From Xenorhabdus szentirmaii DSM 16338 (GTDB taxonomy: Bacteria; Pseudomonadota; Gammaproteobacteria; Enterobacterales; Enterobacteriaceae): a stretch of DNA of 64,000 bases. The notes under the pieces were generated by a model. It saw only the letters and a program-made list of their open reading frames with translations, ran no database searches and was not told where the DNA came from. The DNA is taken from positions 1 to 64,000 of the forward strand of contig NZ_NIBV01000001.1 of NCBI RefSeq assembly GCF_002632585.1, in the 5' to 3' direction. Positions 1 to 8,153 of the stretch are shown here, piece by piece (the first letter of the stretch is position 1; every line of letters starts with the position of its first letter). Both the position numbers and the translations under genes were made by a program.

Positions 1-798
1 GAACTGACGATGGCGAGCACCGGCAAGGATGAAGCGACCGGCAATCTCGTCACCAAAAGCTACACGGTCAAAGGCCCGGTGATGCTGATGTTGACCACAA
101 CCGCCATTGATGTCGATGAAGAGTTACTGAATCGCTGTCTGGTGCTGACGGTGAACGAATCCCGCGAACAGACCGAAGCCATCCATGCGATGCAGCGCCG
201 GAAACAAACCCTTGAGGGCTTGCTGGCTGAGAATGAGCGGGATTATCTGACGGCACTGCACCAGAACGCCCAGCGCTTGCTGAAACCGTTGAATGTGGTC
301 AATCCCTACGCCAGCCAGCTGACCTTCCTGTCCGACAAAACCCGTACCCGCCGTGACCACATGAAATACCTGACACTTATCCAGAGCATCGCCCTGTTGC
401 ACCAGTACCAACGGGATATCAAGACCGCCGAGCATCGCGGCCGGAAACTGGAATACCTCGAAGTGACGAAGGACGATATCACACTGGCCAACCGGCTCGC
501 CCACGAGATACTGGGCCGGACGCTGGACGAGATGCCGCCGCAGACCCGCAGGTTACTGATGCTGATACAGGCGTGGGTCAGGGACAGCGGTCAGCCGCGC
601 CATGAGATGATTTTTACCCGCAAGCAGTTACGGGATGCGGTGCAGTGGGGCGATACCCAGCTCAAGGTGCACCTCTCACGGCTGGTTGAAATGGAATACC
701 TGCTGTTGCACCGGCGCGGGCTGACGTTCGCCTATGAACTGCTGTTTGACGGCGACGGCAGCGACGCCGCGCACCTGAACGGTCTTATTGTGCCGTGA
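1..798 (+). CDS. C-terminal part of a mobile-element ATPase/primase-like protein (5' end outside window)
   Basis: The frame is open from base 1, so the gene begins upstream; about 265 residues are visible. The first part (MASTGKDEATG, then a run of hydrophobic residues ending in LTTTAIDVDEELLNRC) resembles the sensor region of ATPases that accompany tyrosine recombinases in integrative elements. The last ~90 residues look like a winged-helix DNA-binding domain. The next gene, 220 bp downstream, is a tyrosine recombinase, and both are GC-rich compared with the chromosome, so they belong to one mobile element. I cannot see the Walker motifs because the N-terminus is missing; the precise family is a guess. 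Role inferred: replication or mobilisation helper of the element. Confidence 0.55.
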   Translation, partial: ELTMASTGKDEATGNLVTKSYTVKGPVMLMLTTTAIDVDEELLNRCLVLTVNESREQTEAIHAMQRRKQTLEGLLAENERDYLTALHQNAQRLLKPLNVVNPYASQLTFLSDKTRTRRDHMKYLTLIQSIALLHQYQRDIKTAEHRGRKLEYLEVTKDDITLANRLAHEILGRTLDEMPPQTRRLLMLIQAWVRDSGQPRHEMIFTRKQLRDAVQWGDTQLKVHLSRLVEMEYLLLHRRGLTFAYELLFDGDGSDAAHLNGLIVP

Positions 799-1019
799 AC
801 GGGCCAGTATGACGTGTGCCGGTCGGGGTAAAGGGATAAGCCGTCGCCCCTGGGTCGGCCTCCCGTCGGCAGGGGGTCGGGCGGGCAAAATCCCCGTCAA
901 GACAGAGGCCATCTGGCTTGACAGTAAACCGGTCGGAAAACCTGAAAAAACAGGGTTCCGGCGAGCGTGAATCCTCCCATCGTAACCGTATTCTTTTATC
1001 ACACAGACAGGAGCTTCTT

Positions 1020-2063
1020 ATGGCCTCACTGACACTCAGACAACATATCCAGCACTTCCTTGACCACCTTGACGCCCTGCGCTACACCCAAGAAACCCGC
1101 GCCCATTACCGGGGGGATCTGCTGGCGTTCGCCCAGTGGTGTGACGAACGGGGCATCACAACCGCCCAGCAAGTGAGCTTCCCGCAACTGGAAAGCTGGC
1201 AACAGGGGCTGTCGGCGCAAAAAAACCGCCACGGCCGGCGCATTACGGCGGGGACTATCGTGAAAAAGCTGACCAGCGTGCGCCACCTGTTCCGCTGGCT
1301 CGTGAAACGGCAACACCTGCTGTATAACCCGGCGCGGGAGCTGGAATTACCCCGGCCGGAGCGCCGTTTACCCTGGGAGCGGCTGAGCGAACAGGAAACC
1401 CGGCAGGTGCTGGACAGGACAGACAGCGAACGCCCGCTGAGCGTGCGCGACCGGGCGATGATGGAAACCTTGTGGAGCACGGGGCTGCGGCGTTCCGAAT
1501 TACAGCGGTTGCAGGTCGGTGATGTGGATTTTGCCCGTGGGGAACTGTTTGTCCGGCAGGGCAAAGGGTATAAAGACCGGGTGGTGCCGCTGGGTGAATC
1601 GGCGCGGCACTGGTTGCAACAGTACCTGAATGATGTCCGTCCCCGGCTGGTGTGGGCCAACGATCCGGGCTATCTGTTTTTGTCCCAGCAGGGCAAGGCG
1701 CTGGCCGACGGCACGCTGACCCAGATAGTCCGCAACGCGCTCCATCGGGCAGGCATCGATAAACCCGGCGGGTGTCACCTGTTCCGACACAGCATGGCGA
1801 CGCAGATGCTGGAGAACGGGGCCGATACCCGGCACATTCAGGCAATACTGGGCCATGCCAGTCTGGACGCAACCCAAATTTATACGCGCGTGGCGATCGG
1901 TCACCTGAAAGAGGTGCATCAGCAGACGCACCCGGCCGAGCGGCCCGGCCACGGACCATCGGACACCGAACCGCCGGAGAACAGCGCAGGGCGCAGCAGG
2001 GTTGAAGGCACGGCATCGGACCGCCAACGCCGGCGTAGCGGACAATCTGGCCGTTCCCGTTGA
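1020..2063 (+). CDS. Tyrosine recombinase (XerC/D-like integrase)
   Basis: A 347-residue site-specific recombinase that cuts and rejoins DNA at specific core sites. The N-terminal SAM-like core-binding domain spans roughly residues 1-95 and the catalytic domain roughly 115-300. The catalytic set is visible: Arg in TGLRRSEL, His and Arg in HLFRHSMAT, His in LGHASLDA, and the nucleophile Tyr in QIYTRV. After the Tyr there is an unusually long, Arg-rich, low-complexity tail of about 50 residues. The ATG at 1020 is preferred because AGGAG stands 7 bases upstream; an open frame extends further left without a ribosome-binding site. It follows an ATPase-like gene and is followed by an inverted dif-like site pair at 2203-2297, its likely substrate or a Xer substrate. 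It is not of the lambda type and is not obviously the integrase of the prophage further right. Confidence 0.85.
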   Translation: MASLTLRQHIQHFLDHLDALRYTQETRAHYRGDLLAFAQWCDERGITTAQQVSFPQLESWQQGLSAQKNRHGRRITAGTIVKKLTSVRHLFRWLVKRQHLLYNPARELELPRPERRLPWERLSEQETRQVLDRTDSERPLSVRDRAMMETLWSTGLRRSELQRLQVGDVDFARGELFVRQGKGYKDRVVPLGESARHWLQQYLNDVRPRLVWANDPGYLFLSQQGKALADGTLTQIVRNALHRAGIDKPGGCHLFRHSMATQMLENGADTRHIQAILGHASLDATQIYTRVAIGHLKEVHQQTHPAERPGHGPSDTEPPENSAGRSRVEGTASDRQRRRSGQSGRSR

Positions 2064-2905
2064 GTCCGCAGGGGTTCGGCGCGGGGGCAGACCGTGGCCG
2101 GACTGCCCGTCGGCCTCGGTGTCGGCGGGGGTAAATAGGCAATGCGCGGCGGCGGCCACGGTGTCCCCGTTAAGTCTGTTGTGGCCGCCCAAAGCCTATT
2201 CAACATAATGTGGGGGAATTATACGCACTGCGCCGGGCAGCGCCCGAAACACCCTAACCGCCGCAAAGCGGCTTAATGCGTATAATTAACATTATGTCAG
2301 GCCCCCGCTGGTCAGCCCCGCAGGGTGTGGCGCACAAGGCTGCGCCTTCTGCTCTCACCTTCTCAGCCAATCCTCAGCCAACATCGCGCCGACCCTGAAC
2401 ACCGCGCTCGCGTTCAGCCAATCCGGCTTCTGCTTTAGCCGCCTTGCCTGCATCCGGCCAACAACCCTGAAGGCGGGTCGGCCTGCGGCCTCCGGTTTTA
2501 CCTCCCCCGCCCCGACCCCGCTGCACTGGCTGCGCGCGGCTCGCACTTCGCGTTGCTGCGTTGCTCGTTCCCGTGCTCGCCATCTCCGCCCCGTGCAGCC
2601 CCCTGAGGGGGCTTCCCTTGAACAAAACACGTTGTCATGCAAACACGGAGTTGTACCTGAAACTCCGGTGATCCCGAGCGTCGCAGGGGCGCCGCTTGCA
2701 GGCTCTTTGCCGCCCGCACCCGCAGAACGGTCGCCCGCCGTCCGGCAAGCCGGCCACCGTTCGCCCGTTGCCGATGAAAACAATCAGAAAGTGCACGTCG
2801 GGGTCAAAAAAGTGATCGAGGTAAAATGGGCCTTCTCTGCTATCCTGAAAGCCTTGCCCTGCACGGATTGCCGTCGCCCTGCGAGTATGATGGCGTCGGA
2901 GATGA
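2064..2905. other. GC-rich stretch without a supported gene
   Basis: About 840 bases between the recombinase and the Rhs tip. Open frames exist on both strands (for example 2355-2783 minus and 2593-3051 plus), but their composition is Pro/Arg/Ala-rich, as expected from random reading of GC-rich DNA, and none matches a family I know. The only clear structure is the inverted repeat at 2203-2297. The last part probably holds decayed Rhs core sequence. Confidence 0.5.
2203..2297. repeat. Inverted pair of dif-like recombination sites with GC hairpins between
   Basis: The right arm (2277-2297) reads TGCGTATAA, TTAACA, TTATGT: a XerC-type half site, a 6-base centre and a XerD-type half site, close to the enterobacterial dif layout (TGCGCATAA, 6 bases, TTATGTTAAAT). 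The left arm (2203-2227) is the same site on the other strand with TTATGT and TGCGTATAA halves but a longer, C-rich centre (about 10 bases). The 49 bases between them contain two small GC hairpins (GGGC-AGC-GCCC and GCCGC-AAA-GCGGC). Inverted dif-like pairs that fold into a hairpin are used as attP by phages such as CTXphi and by Xer-exploiting elements; the role here is inferred. Confidence 0.6.
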
Positions 2906-3586
2906 TGCCCCTTCTGTGGGCAGTATGCGGATGCGGAATCGGGGCTGTACTACAATCGGCACCGCTATTACTCGCCGGAGACCGCGCAGTATCTCTCGCC
3001 CGATCCCATTGGCTTATTGGGCGGTGTGAATCCGTATGGGTATGTGCATAATCCGTCGAAGTGGGTTGATCCATTTGGACTAAGTGGAACTTCAAAAGTT
3101 ATTTCAGATGCAAACTCATGGAATAGATTTCAAGCACGCTCAGCAGGAGGAATGTTTAAAAGCAGAACTGAAGCTGCCAAAGCTTATCATTTGTGGAAAA
3201 AACAAGACTGGGCAGCATTAGAAAAAATGATGCCACCGGGATCATGGCCTCCTAATAATGGTTTTGTTACTGTAGAACATGTTGTTTTGCAACCAGGCAC
3301 TAAGATTGATAGATATGGTGGTTGGCTCGACAAAAATGGAAAATTTAATGATACAGGATCATTTGTGGCACCTGCGGGCGCTTCGTTTGAAAGTAGAGCA
3401 CTCCAGCAAAGCGCATTAGAAAAGCCATATACTGTCTATGAAGTTATAAAACCTATTTCTGCTGAAGGGGGGTCTGCTATTCCGTGGTTTGGTCAGCCAG
3501 GTATGGGAATGCAGTACGACTTCCAAAAATATGGTCACAATATACAAACCTTAATTGATGGCAAGTTTATTAAGAAAATTCCATGA
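2906..3586 (+). CDS. Orphan Rhs C-terminal tip with TNT-type NAD glycohydrolase toxin domain (5'-truncated)
   Basis: The first ~50 codons are the end of an Rhs core: [26 protein letters not shown] and WVDPFGL, the conserved junction after which variable toxin tips begin. An in-frame stop at 2903 and the lack of Rhs repeats upstream show that the core is lost. The tip ends in a TNT (tuberculosis necrotizing toxin) domain: [49 protein letters not shown] domains hydrolyse NAD(P)+. A TTG at 3017 could start translation of a free toxin; alternatively the piece is a silent cassette that recombines into a full rhs gene. The base composition drops sharply after WVDPFGL, as usual for exchanged tips. 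The small gene overlapping its end is its probable immunity partner. Confidence 0.75.
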   Translation, partial: CPFCGQYADAESGLYYNRHRYYSPETAQYLSPDPIGLLGGVNPYGYVHNPSKWVDPFGLSGTSKVISDANSWNRFQARSAGGMFKSRTEAAKAYHLWKKQDWAALEKMMPPGSWPPNNGFVTVEHVVLQPGTKIDRYGGWLDKNGKFNDTGSFVAPAGASFESRALQQSALEKPYTVYEVIKPISAEGGSAIPWFGQPGMGMQYDFQKYGHNIQTLIDGKFIKKIP

Positions 3587-3599
3587 GGGGAAAATACAG

Positions 3600-3986
3600 G
3601 TGATTAATCTCCATAAAAAACATTCAGTAATACATGATGGGTTAGAGTATGACTTTGTTCATAAAGAGAATTATGTCAGTTGCCCTATTTGTAAAGGAAA
3701 TATCATGTTTAGTGTATTTAATTCCGATGATTTCAATAAACTTAACAATATATCTCAAGATAATATAGCCAGAGGCATAAAACGCTTGATGAAAAATGAG
3801 AATGAATACGGACTTAGGTACACATATGAAAGGTTGCCGTTACGTGTAGACTATACTAAATGTGACCTTAAAGGCCATGATTTCGCAGTAGTATTCACTT
3901 TTGGTGAAATACAAAATACCCGGTATAAATCTCACTTGTTAGGCCTTTTTCAAGTAACAAAGGAACAACTAGAACAAAATAATTAA
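3600..3986 (+). CDS. Probable immunity protein for the TNT toxin tip
   Basis: A 128-residue soluble protein beginning 13 bases after the toxin stop. The GTG at 3600 is chosen because GAGGGG lies 9 bases upstream; an ATG at 3555 in the same frame would put the start inside the toxin gene without a ribosome-binding site. The sequence has a CPIC zinc-knuckle-like motif near residue 25 and no membrane segment. I do not recognise the family. Position directly behind a polymorphic toxin tip, similar low GC, and the following terminator argue for an immunity role; this is inference. Confidence 0.6.
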   Translation: MINLHKKHSVIHDGLEYDFVHKENYVSCPICKGNIMFSVFNSDDFNKLNNISQDNIARGIKRLMKNENEYGLRYTYERLPLRVDYTKCDLKGHDFAVVFTFGEIQNTRYKSHLLGLFQVTKEQLEQNN

Positions 3987-4002
3987 TTATTTTTTTGCAA
4001 AA

Positions 4003-4036
4003 AAGCCGAAAAGATCCCCGTGATCTTCCGGCTTAT
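4003..4036 (+). terminator. Hairpin terminator after the Rhs tip/immunity pair
   Basis: AGCCG-AA-AGATC pairs with GATCT-TC-CGGCT around a CCCGT loop, followed by TTATTGTT and preceded by a T run that could serve the other strand. Confidence 0.7.
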
Positions 4037-4168
4037 TGTTATGCACCGGGAACAGCGTTTAATGTTATAACCATAAAGGAAACATACTCACTTCGACAAT
4101 CAAAAAAGGAATAGCATGATAACGGTATATCAATATATTTATGACAAGATGATAAAAAAAGAGAAGAG

Positions 4169-4498
4169 ATGCGCAGCTATTTACTGGGTCCGTTGAGTGA
4201 TGATTTCCCCGAAGAATATAAACCGATACGTGAACTTTATTATACAGGGTCAGCCAAAGGAAAATCCTGCGTGGAAAAGATGATCATCAAAACAGCCGAT
4301 GATCTTCTTCTTTTTCAACTTGAAAAGATGGATAAACTACGATTATTGGAAAACAGTCAGGACATGTTTTCAATGGAGTTAAAACCAAAGGAATACAATA
4401 GCATTGTCTATGTTCCCGAAAACCTCAGTTTCTGCTCAATTATGAAAGAGTTGATGGCGGAGGAAAACAACAACCATGCTTCACGATTTGTTTATTGA
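4169..4498 (+). CDS. Hypothetical protein, possible second immunity gene
   Basis: A 109-residue soluble protein with the start at an ATG preceded by GAGAAG. It is rich in Leu, Glu and Lys and has no motif I recognise. It sits one terminator after the Rhs tip and immunity gene, a position where orphan immunity genes from displaced toxin tips often accumulate. A short overlapping frame from 4115 ends at 4195 and may be the remnant of a displaced upstream end. Function unknown. Confidence 0.45.
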   Translation: MRSYLLGPLSDDFPEEYKPIRELYYTGSAKGKSCVEKMIIKTADDLLLFQLEKMDKLRLLENSQDMFSMELKPKEYNSIVYVPENLSFCSIMKELMAEENNNHASRFVY

Positions 4499-4580
4499 AT
4501 GACCTTGTTAAAAGAAAGATAAATTACATCTTCATGATGTAATTTATCAATAGCGAACTGATTTATGTTGAGAAACGAAT

Positions 4581-4865
4581 TTAAGATCCCGTAAAATGCA
4601 ATTTCAAACCCAGTGCTTTTGATATCTTATATACCGTATTAAACGATGGATTGCCTTCACCGGATAATGCCTTATATATCCCTTCCCGGCTTATTCCTGA
4701 TTCCTTAGATAGCTGACTGATATTTTTTCTTCTGGCGATATTACCTAACGCTTTAAATAAATATTTTGTATCGTTCTCTTCGATAGCGGCATTTAAATAT
4801 GCCTGAATATCTTCTTCTGTTTCTAAAAACTCTACGACATCAAATTTTTTCGGTGCTGATTTCAT
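4581..4865 (-). CDS. HTH antitoxin of a type II toxin-antitoxin pair (HigA/HipB-like)
   Basis: A 94-residue protein with an Xre-type helix-turn-helix around residues 45-90 (NISQLSKESGISREGIYKAL, then NPSFNTVYKISKALGL). The N-terminal ~35 residues (FDVVEFLETEEDIQAYL) match the usual arm of probable addiction-module antidote proteins paired with RelE-like killers. It is the second gene of the pair and starts right behind the toxin. It should bind both its toxin and the palindrome at 5207-5232. Confidence 0.85.
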   Translation of the reverse strand: MKSAPKKFDVVEFLETEEDIQAYLNAAIEENDTKYLFKALGNIARRKNISQLSKESGISREGIYKALSGEGNPSFNTVYKISKALGLKLHFTGS

Positions 4866-4866
4866 T

Positions 4867-5163
4867 TTAAAATCCCCATTCTTTCGCGAGTTGTTTTGCT
4901 TTCTTTATATCTGCCTGCTGGCTGCTTTTATCCCCGCCACAGAGTAATAATATGATTTCGTTATTTTTGTTAGCAAAGTAGACACGATAGCCTTGCCCGT
5001 AATGTATTCTGAGTTCCGAAACCCCGCCTCCCACAGGTTCAACATCGCCAAAATTCCCTTCTTCCATTCTTTCAACTCGGATTAGGATCTTGGCTTTTGC
5101 TATCTTGTCTTTTAAGGATTTTAACCATTTTTCAAAATGTTGAGTCCTTTCAATGGTTATCAT
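4867..5163 (-). CDS. RelE/ParE-superfamily toxin (addiction module killer protein)
   Basis: A 98-residue toxin of the RelE fold, expected to act as a ribosome-dependent mRNA endonuclease. Family features are visible: FEKWLKSLKD near the N-terminus, IRVERMEEGNFGD, VSELRIHYGQGYRVYF and a C-terminal LLLCGGDKSSQQADI. The ATG at 5163 has GGGGGAAG just upstream and is preferred over an in-frame start 66 bases earlier that would overlap the promoter. Toxin-first order with an HTH antitoxin downstream is typical of this subclass. Confidence 0.88.
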   Translation of the reverse strand: MITIERTQHFEKWLKSLKDKIAKAKILIRVERMEEGNFGDVEPVGGGVSELRIHYGQGYRVYFANKNNEIILLLCGGDKSSQQADIKKAKQLAKEWGF

Positions 5164-5188
5164 GCTTCCCCCTGAAACTAATTTCATT

Positions 5189-5232
5189 ATTGTATGTAAA
5201 TAACACGGTGTGTCAACTAGGGTTAACACACC
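5189..5232 (-). promoter_or_regulatory. Promoter and palindromic operator of the toxin-antitoxin operon
   Basis: On the minus strand TTGACA (5211-5216) and TACAAT (5189-5194) are 16 bases apart, a good sigma-70 promoter. A near-perfect palindrome (GGTGTGT-C-AAC, TAG, GTT-A-ACACACC, 5207-5232) covers the -35 box, as expected for autorepression by the HTH antitoxin. Confidence 0.7.
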
Positions 5233-5256
5233 AACGCAATCAGTAATAAAAAAGTA

Positions 5257-5595
5257 TTAAACGGGGATCAGGTCAGATTCTGTCATCAACATAATTTTGC
5301 CGTTGCCGCAGGCAACTTGAACGGTATTACCCAACAAACCAGTTTCCGTTAGCCAGTCACCAGCCAGATACAACTCGCCATTATCACGCACCCAATCGAT
5401 GCCCTGATACTGATCATTTTCCGCCGCATGAAACTGGGTAATCGATTCAGGCTCTGCCAACGTCAATATCAACCCATTGTTATATTGCCGGATATAAAAC
5501 AAAGTATTCGGCGTAAATCCCATTTGTTGTATATCTTCACCGCTTAATACACATTCAGGCAGTGCGGCGTTATCAGTAGAAAAATGAAGTTTCAT
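5257..5595 (-). CDS. SymE-like protein
   Basis: A 112-residue protein with a GELYLAGDWLTETGLLGNTVQV segment like the AbrB/MazE-type swapped hairpin of SymE (xxLxGxWLxxAGF). SymE proteins are type I toxins that act on RNA or DNA and are normally held down by antisense RNA. The start has GAAGGT upstream. It lies in the same orientation as a second, more canonical SymE copy. I see no clear antisense RNA gene, though it would be hard to see by eye. Confidence 0.6.
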   Translation of the reverse strand: MKLHFSTDNAALPECVLSGEDIQQMGFTPNTLFYIRQYNNGLILTLAEPESITQFHAAENDQYQGIDWVRDNGELYLAGDWLTETGLLGNTVQVACGNGKIMLMTESDLIPV

Positions 5596-5729
5596 CGGTA
5601 CCTTCTTTGTTTAATTAATAAAATGAGAGTTGCTTCGCAAAAGAAAAATTTTGCCATTTAAGCGCAAAGCGCAGCCCACTCAGATGTGTTCAATATTATT
5701 TTTTATTTTAAAAACATGGCACTATGAGT

Positions 5730-6059
5730 TTATCTCGGCAGGTTTTTAGTTAATTTTCCGGGAAATTGCCGCAACCAGTGTGCCACGGCGATATCATCCC
5801 ATTCGCCTTCACTCAGGCTTTTTAAGCAGTGCCACAGTTCATGAAAATTTTGGCTGGTGATGATCAGGCAACCCGGCATCACTCTGATTTTTAATGGATC
5901 ATTAATGGAAAAACCCGCTTCCAGCAGCCATTTTCCACTTAAGTTGATGGCAGGGATAGTGCGATTCGCCCCCTTGGGACGGTAAACCACTTTCTGATAA
6001 CGTTCTGGTTGGGAAATTTTGTAAATGCAGATGCCTGCAGTAGAATGCGCGTCAGCCAT
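5730..6059 (-). CDS. symE: SymE family toxin
   Basis: A 109-residue SymE homologue. The core (YRPKGANRTIPAINLSGKWLLEAGF, then a basic turn and GCLIIT) is the conserved SymE signature. E. coli SymE is SOS-induced, and its translation is blocked by the antisense RNA SymR; neither a LexA box nor SymR is evident here. The start has AAAGGA upstream. An inverted repeat at 6090-6124 lies just upstream and may be regulatory. Confidence 0.75.
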   Translation of the reverse strand: MADAHSTAGICIYKISQPERYQKVVYRPKGANRTIPAINLSGKWLLEAGFSINDPLKIRVMPGCLIITSQNFHELWHCLKSLSEGEWDDIAVAHWLRQFPGKLTKNLPR

Positions 6060-6089
6060 AATAACTATCCTTTCTAGTTGTTGTGGTTA

Positions 6090-6124
6090 GCGGTTTTACC
6101 GTGCGACCAACACGATAAAACCGC
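6090..6124. repeat. Inverted repeat between symE and the Phd gene
   Basis: GCGGTTTTA-CCGTG pairs with CACGA-TAAAACCGC across a 7-base loop (14-base stem, one mismatch). No T run follows on either strand, so an operator or RNA hairpin in the symE leader is as likely as a terminator. Confidence 0.5.
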
Positions 6125-6299
6125 GTCGAATTTTCACCGCCCACTCTATTCCCCGTCCAAATAACATACCACTGACAAAAATTGCCTTTGCAAAGCGGCT
6201 CGCAAAATAGCGACAAGAATAGAATAGCGAATAAAATTTGCGCACAATTCCTGCTGTAGTAATGTTCCTATATAACGAATTCAAATAGGAGGTACAAAC

Positions 6300-6554
6300 A
6301 TGTCCATCACAACCCTATCCAGCCAAGAGCTGAATCAAAATGTTACTCGCGCAAAGGAAGCAGCCAAAAACGGCCCTGTATTCATCACCGTTCGCGGCAA
6401 GCATGCCCATGTGCTGTTGAGCATTGAAGAATACCGGCTACTGACAAAACAACATCGCAACATTGCCGATTCGCTAGCTATGCCCGGTGTTGCGGACATT
6501 GAGTTTAAACCGCAGCGAGTGACTATCAAAACCCGCCCGGCTAATTTTTCATGA
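6300..6554 (+). CDS. Phd/YefM-family antitoxin
   Basis: An 84-residue antitoxin. The N-terminal DNA-binding part (SSQELNQNVTRAKEAAKNGPVFITVRGKHAHVLLSIEEY) is the standard Phd/YefM fold, and the C-terminal ~30 residues would wrap the toxin. AGGAGG is well placed upstream. Its stop overlaps the ATG of a PIN-domain toxin that is now only a 25-codon stub, so the antitoxin is an orphan. Confidence 0.88.
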   Translation: MSITTLSSQELNQNVTRAKEAAKNGPVFITVRGKHAHVLLSIEEYRLLTKQHRNIADSLAMPGVADIEFKPQRVTIKTRPANFS

Positions 6555-6628
6555 TGTACGTACTCGATACCAATGTGGTGTCCGAGCTACGAAAAATTCG
6601 GGCTGGAAAGGCCGAGTCGAATCCATAA
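6551..6628 (+). pseudogene. Truncated PIN-domain (VapC/FitB) toxin
   Basis: Reads MMYVLDTNVVSELRK, the invariant start of FitB/VapC toxins with the first catalytic Asp, then stops after 25 codons. The remaining ~115 residues are absent. Alignment to the family is lost after residue 24, so foreign DNA was joined here and this point marks the left edge of the retron/prophage block. Confidence 0.8.
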
Positions 6629-6860
6629 TAATGGTCGGAACACTGTGATTAATCTGTCTTAATTGCGACTTAACCTGACGGTATCCTGTGGTAAGGCACA
6701 AATAAATCTGACAGTCGGTTAAGAGTTGTGAGTTCAACTGGTCGATACAACGCTATCCTTAAACAAGGGGGGCGTTACTATGAAAAAAGTGAGTATCCGA
6801 ATGGTAGTTCATTAGCTACAGGAAACTGGCATAGAGTGCGTAATTGGTCGATTTCGTACA
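6629..6860. other. Junction region between truncated vapC and the retron RT
   Basis: 232 bases with no supported gene, attachment-site copy or clear terminator. No match to the tRNA-Arg 3' end was seen. Confidence 0.4.
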
Positions 6861-7832
6861 CTAAGGGCACTTATCTGTCCTTTCCATCCTCTTTAGGGCA
6901 AGCAGTCGCTGTTTGAGTTTTTCCGCTTTACCGGGATGAAACCTGGCCAGCAAATGAACTTGGCCCAGCGTCTGTGCATAAGGGCCGCTGTCGAACACGG
7001 TAATCTCTCCCCGCAGGAAGGCCTGTTCTAAGTGATTAACAGCCGAGCGTATCTGGCTTTGCCGGGAAACAGAAAGGCCAGGCTTAGAATTCACCGAAAG
7101 CTTGGTAACATCCATCCGCTCACCGGACGTCCTGATCTCATGCTTGGTGCGTTTGGGTCGATAGCCGTGCCTGAAAAGCATGCCGTAAACGCTGGCAATT
7201 ACTTCCGTTTTAGCCGAATTATCAAGAAATGTTTCTGACGAGACGGCAATATCATCGACGTAGCGGGAGTAAACTAACCCGCGGGCCTGAAGGCTGGCCT
7301 GCAACGCCGGCTCAGCGTTCCAGAATGCCAGGTTGGCCAGAAATGAACTGGTTATTGCCCCCTGAGGCAACTCCCCCTGACGAGTCGTCAGGCGGGTCAG
7401 GCAGTCGGCAACGTCCTGCCCGAAGCAAAAAAAATTCCGCCATATGCCGTAAACCACTGCGGCCGACGTTGCCGGAAAGAAGCCCATGATATCTTCGTTT
7501 ATAACGATGGTCGCGCCGGCGTGCAGGGATGCATTGACCTTGTAGTCACATCCTTTCAGGCTGCCGGTTAGGTAAGACGGATAAGTAACGTAGTCCAGTA
7601 TGTTGCGTCTGATGCTGCGGTGAATTTTTTTAAGCGGTTCGTAGGCATCCCACGTCTGGCGCACACTGCCGTCAGCCTTAGGAAGATTGCTGGCGAGACG
7701 GTACATCCGGTCGGAGCGACAGGCTAGGTTACTAAGCTCTCTGGCAGGGATATTCAGTGCTTTTGCCAGCGACACCAGACTGCTGATGCGTCGTCTGCGG
7801 TAGAAGGGGCCGTTAGGCGGGATGTGGTTCAT
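6861..7832 (-). CDS. Retron reverse transcriptase
   Basis: A 323-residue RT that copies a structured RNA into multicopy single-stranded DNA. Retron hallmarks are present: NASLH (the NAxxH motif of region X, residues 100-104), LPQGAITSS (motif 4), YVDD (catalytic aspartates, about 191-194) and VTKLSVN (region Y, normally VTG, about 242-248). The ATG at 7832 lies inside the end of the HTH gene with GGAG 8 bases upstream; an alternative TTG at 7859 lacks such a site. The overlap implies translational coupling with the HTH protein. Retrons serve as anti-phage systems with an effector protein; here the effector is probably the HTH protein or one of the small upstream ORFs. Confidence 0.9.
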   Translation of the reverse strand: MNHIPPNGPFYRRRRISSLVSLAKALNIPARELSNLACRSDRMYRLASNLPKADGSVRQTWDAYEPLKKIHRSIRRNILDYVTYPSYLTGSLKGCDYKVNASLHAGATIVINEDIMGFFPATSAAVVYGIWRNFFCFGQDVADCLTRLTTRQGELPQGAITSSFLANLAFWNAEPALQASLQARGLVYSRYVDDIAVSSETFLDNSAKTEVIASVYGMLFRHGYRPKRTKHEIRTSGERMDVTKLSVNSKPGLSVSRQSQIRSAVNHLEQAFLRGEITVFDSGPYAQTLGQVHLLARFHPGKAEKLKQRLLALKRMERTDKCP

Positions 7833-8103
7833 TGAGCAGCTCCAGCGCGGTGCGCGCAAGTTCGCCCTGCAGACCTTTATCCATACCGTTGAGGTCGCCG
7901 GCTTCGGCAGCGATGAAAAAAATAATGCTGACAGGCACTTTCAACGCGGTGGCTATTTTAGTAAGCGTGGATAGAGTAGGGTCCCGCTTGTTATTTTCCA
8001 GCATGGAAAGGTATGAGACTGAGCATTCGGCCTTGTGTGCAAGATCCGTCTGCGATATTCCCCTTCTGGTCCGACACAACTTGATAGCCTGTCCGATATT
8101 CAT
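7813..8103 (-). CDS. Xre-family HTH protein of the retron operon
   Basis: A 96-residue protein with an N-terminal helix-turn-helix (IGQAIKLCRTRRGISQTDLAHKAECSVSYLSMLENNKRDPTLSTL, about residues 3-50) and a ~35-residue C-terminal tail. ATG 8103 has AGGGG 6 bases upstream; an in-frame ATG at 8154 overlaps the previous gene's stop (TAATG) and could add 17 residues. Some retron types carry an HTH protein as partner, so it could be effector, antitoxin or repressor. It overlaps the RT start by 20 bases. Confidence 0.85.
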   Translation of the reverse strand: MNIGQAIKLCRTRRGISQTDLAHKAECSVSYLSMLENNKRDPTLSTLTKIATALKVPVSIIFFIAAEAGDLNGMDKGLQGELARTALELLNEPHPA

Positions 8104-8153
8104 AAGTAACCCCTGAATCAATATTGGGCCTGCTGCGTCTTGGCTTTGCTGCA

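Noticed and set aside
1255..2192. Long minus-strand open frames opposite the recombinase
   Set aside because: They are GC-rich antisense frames of the tyrosine recombinase gene with Pro/Arg/Ala-biased composition and no family match.
2593..3051. 152-codon plus-strand ORF before the Rhs tip
   Set aside because: It runs in a different frame through the Rhs core end, which is clearly coded in the other frame; upstream part has no recognisable similarity.
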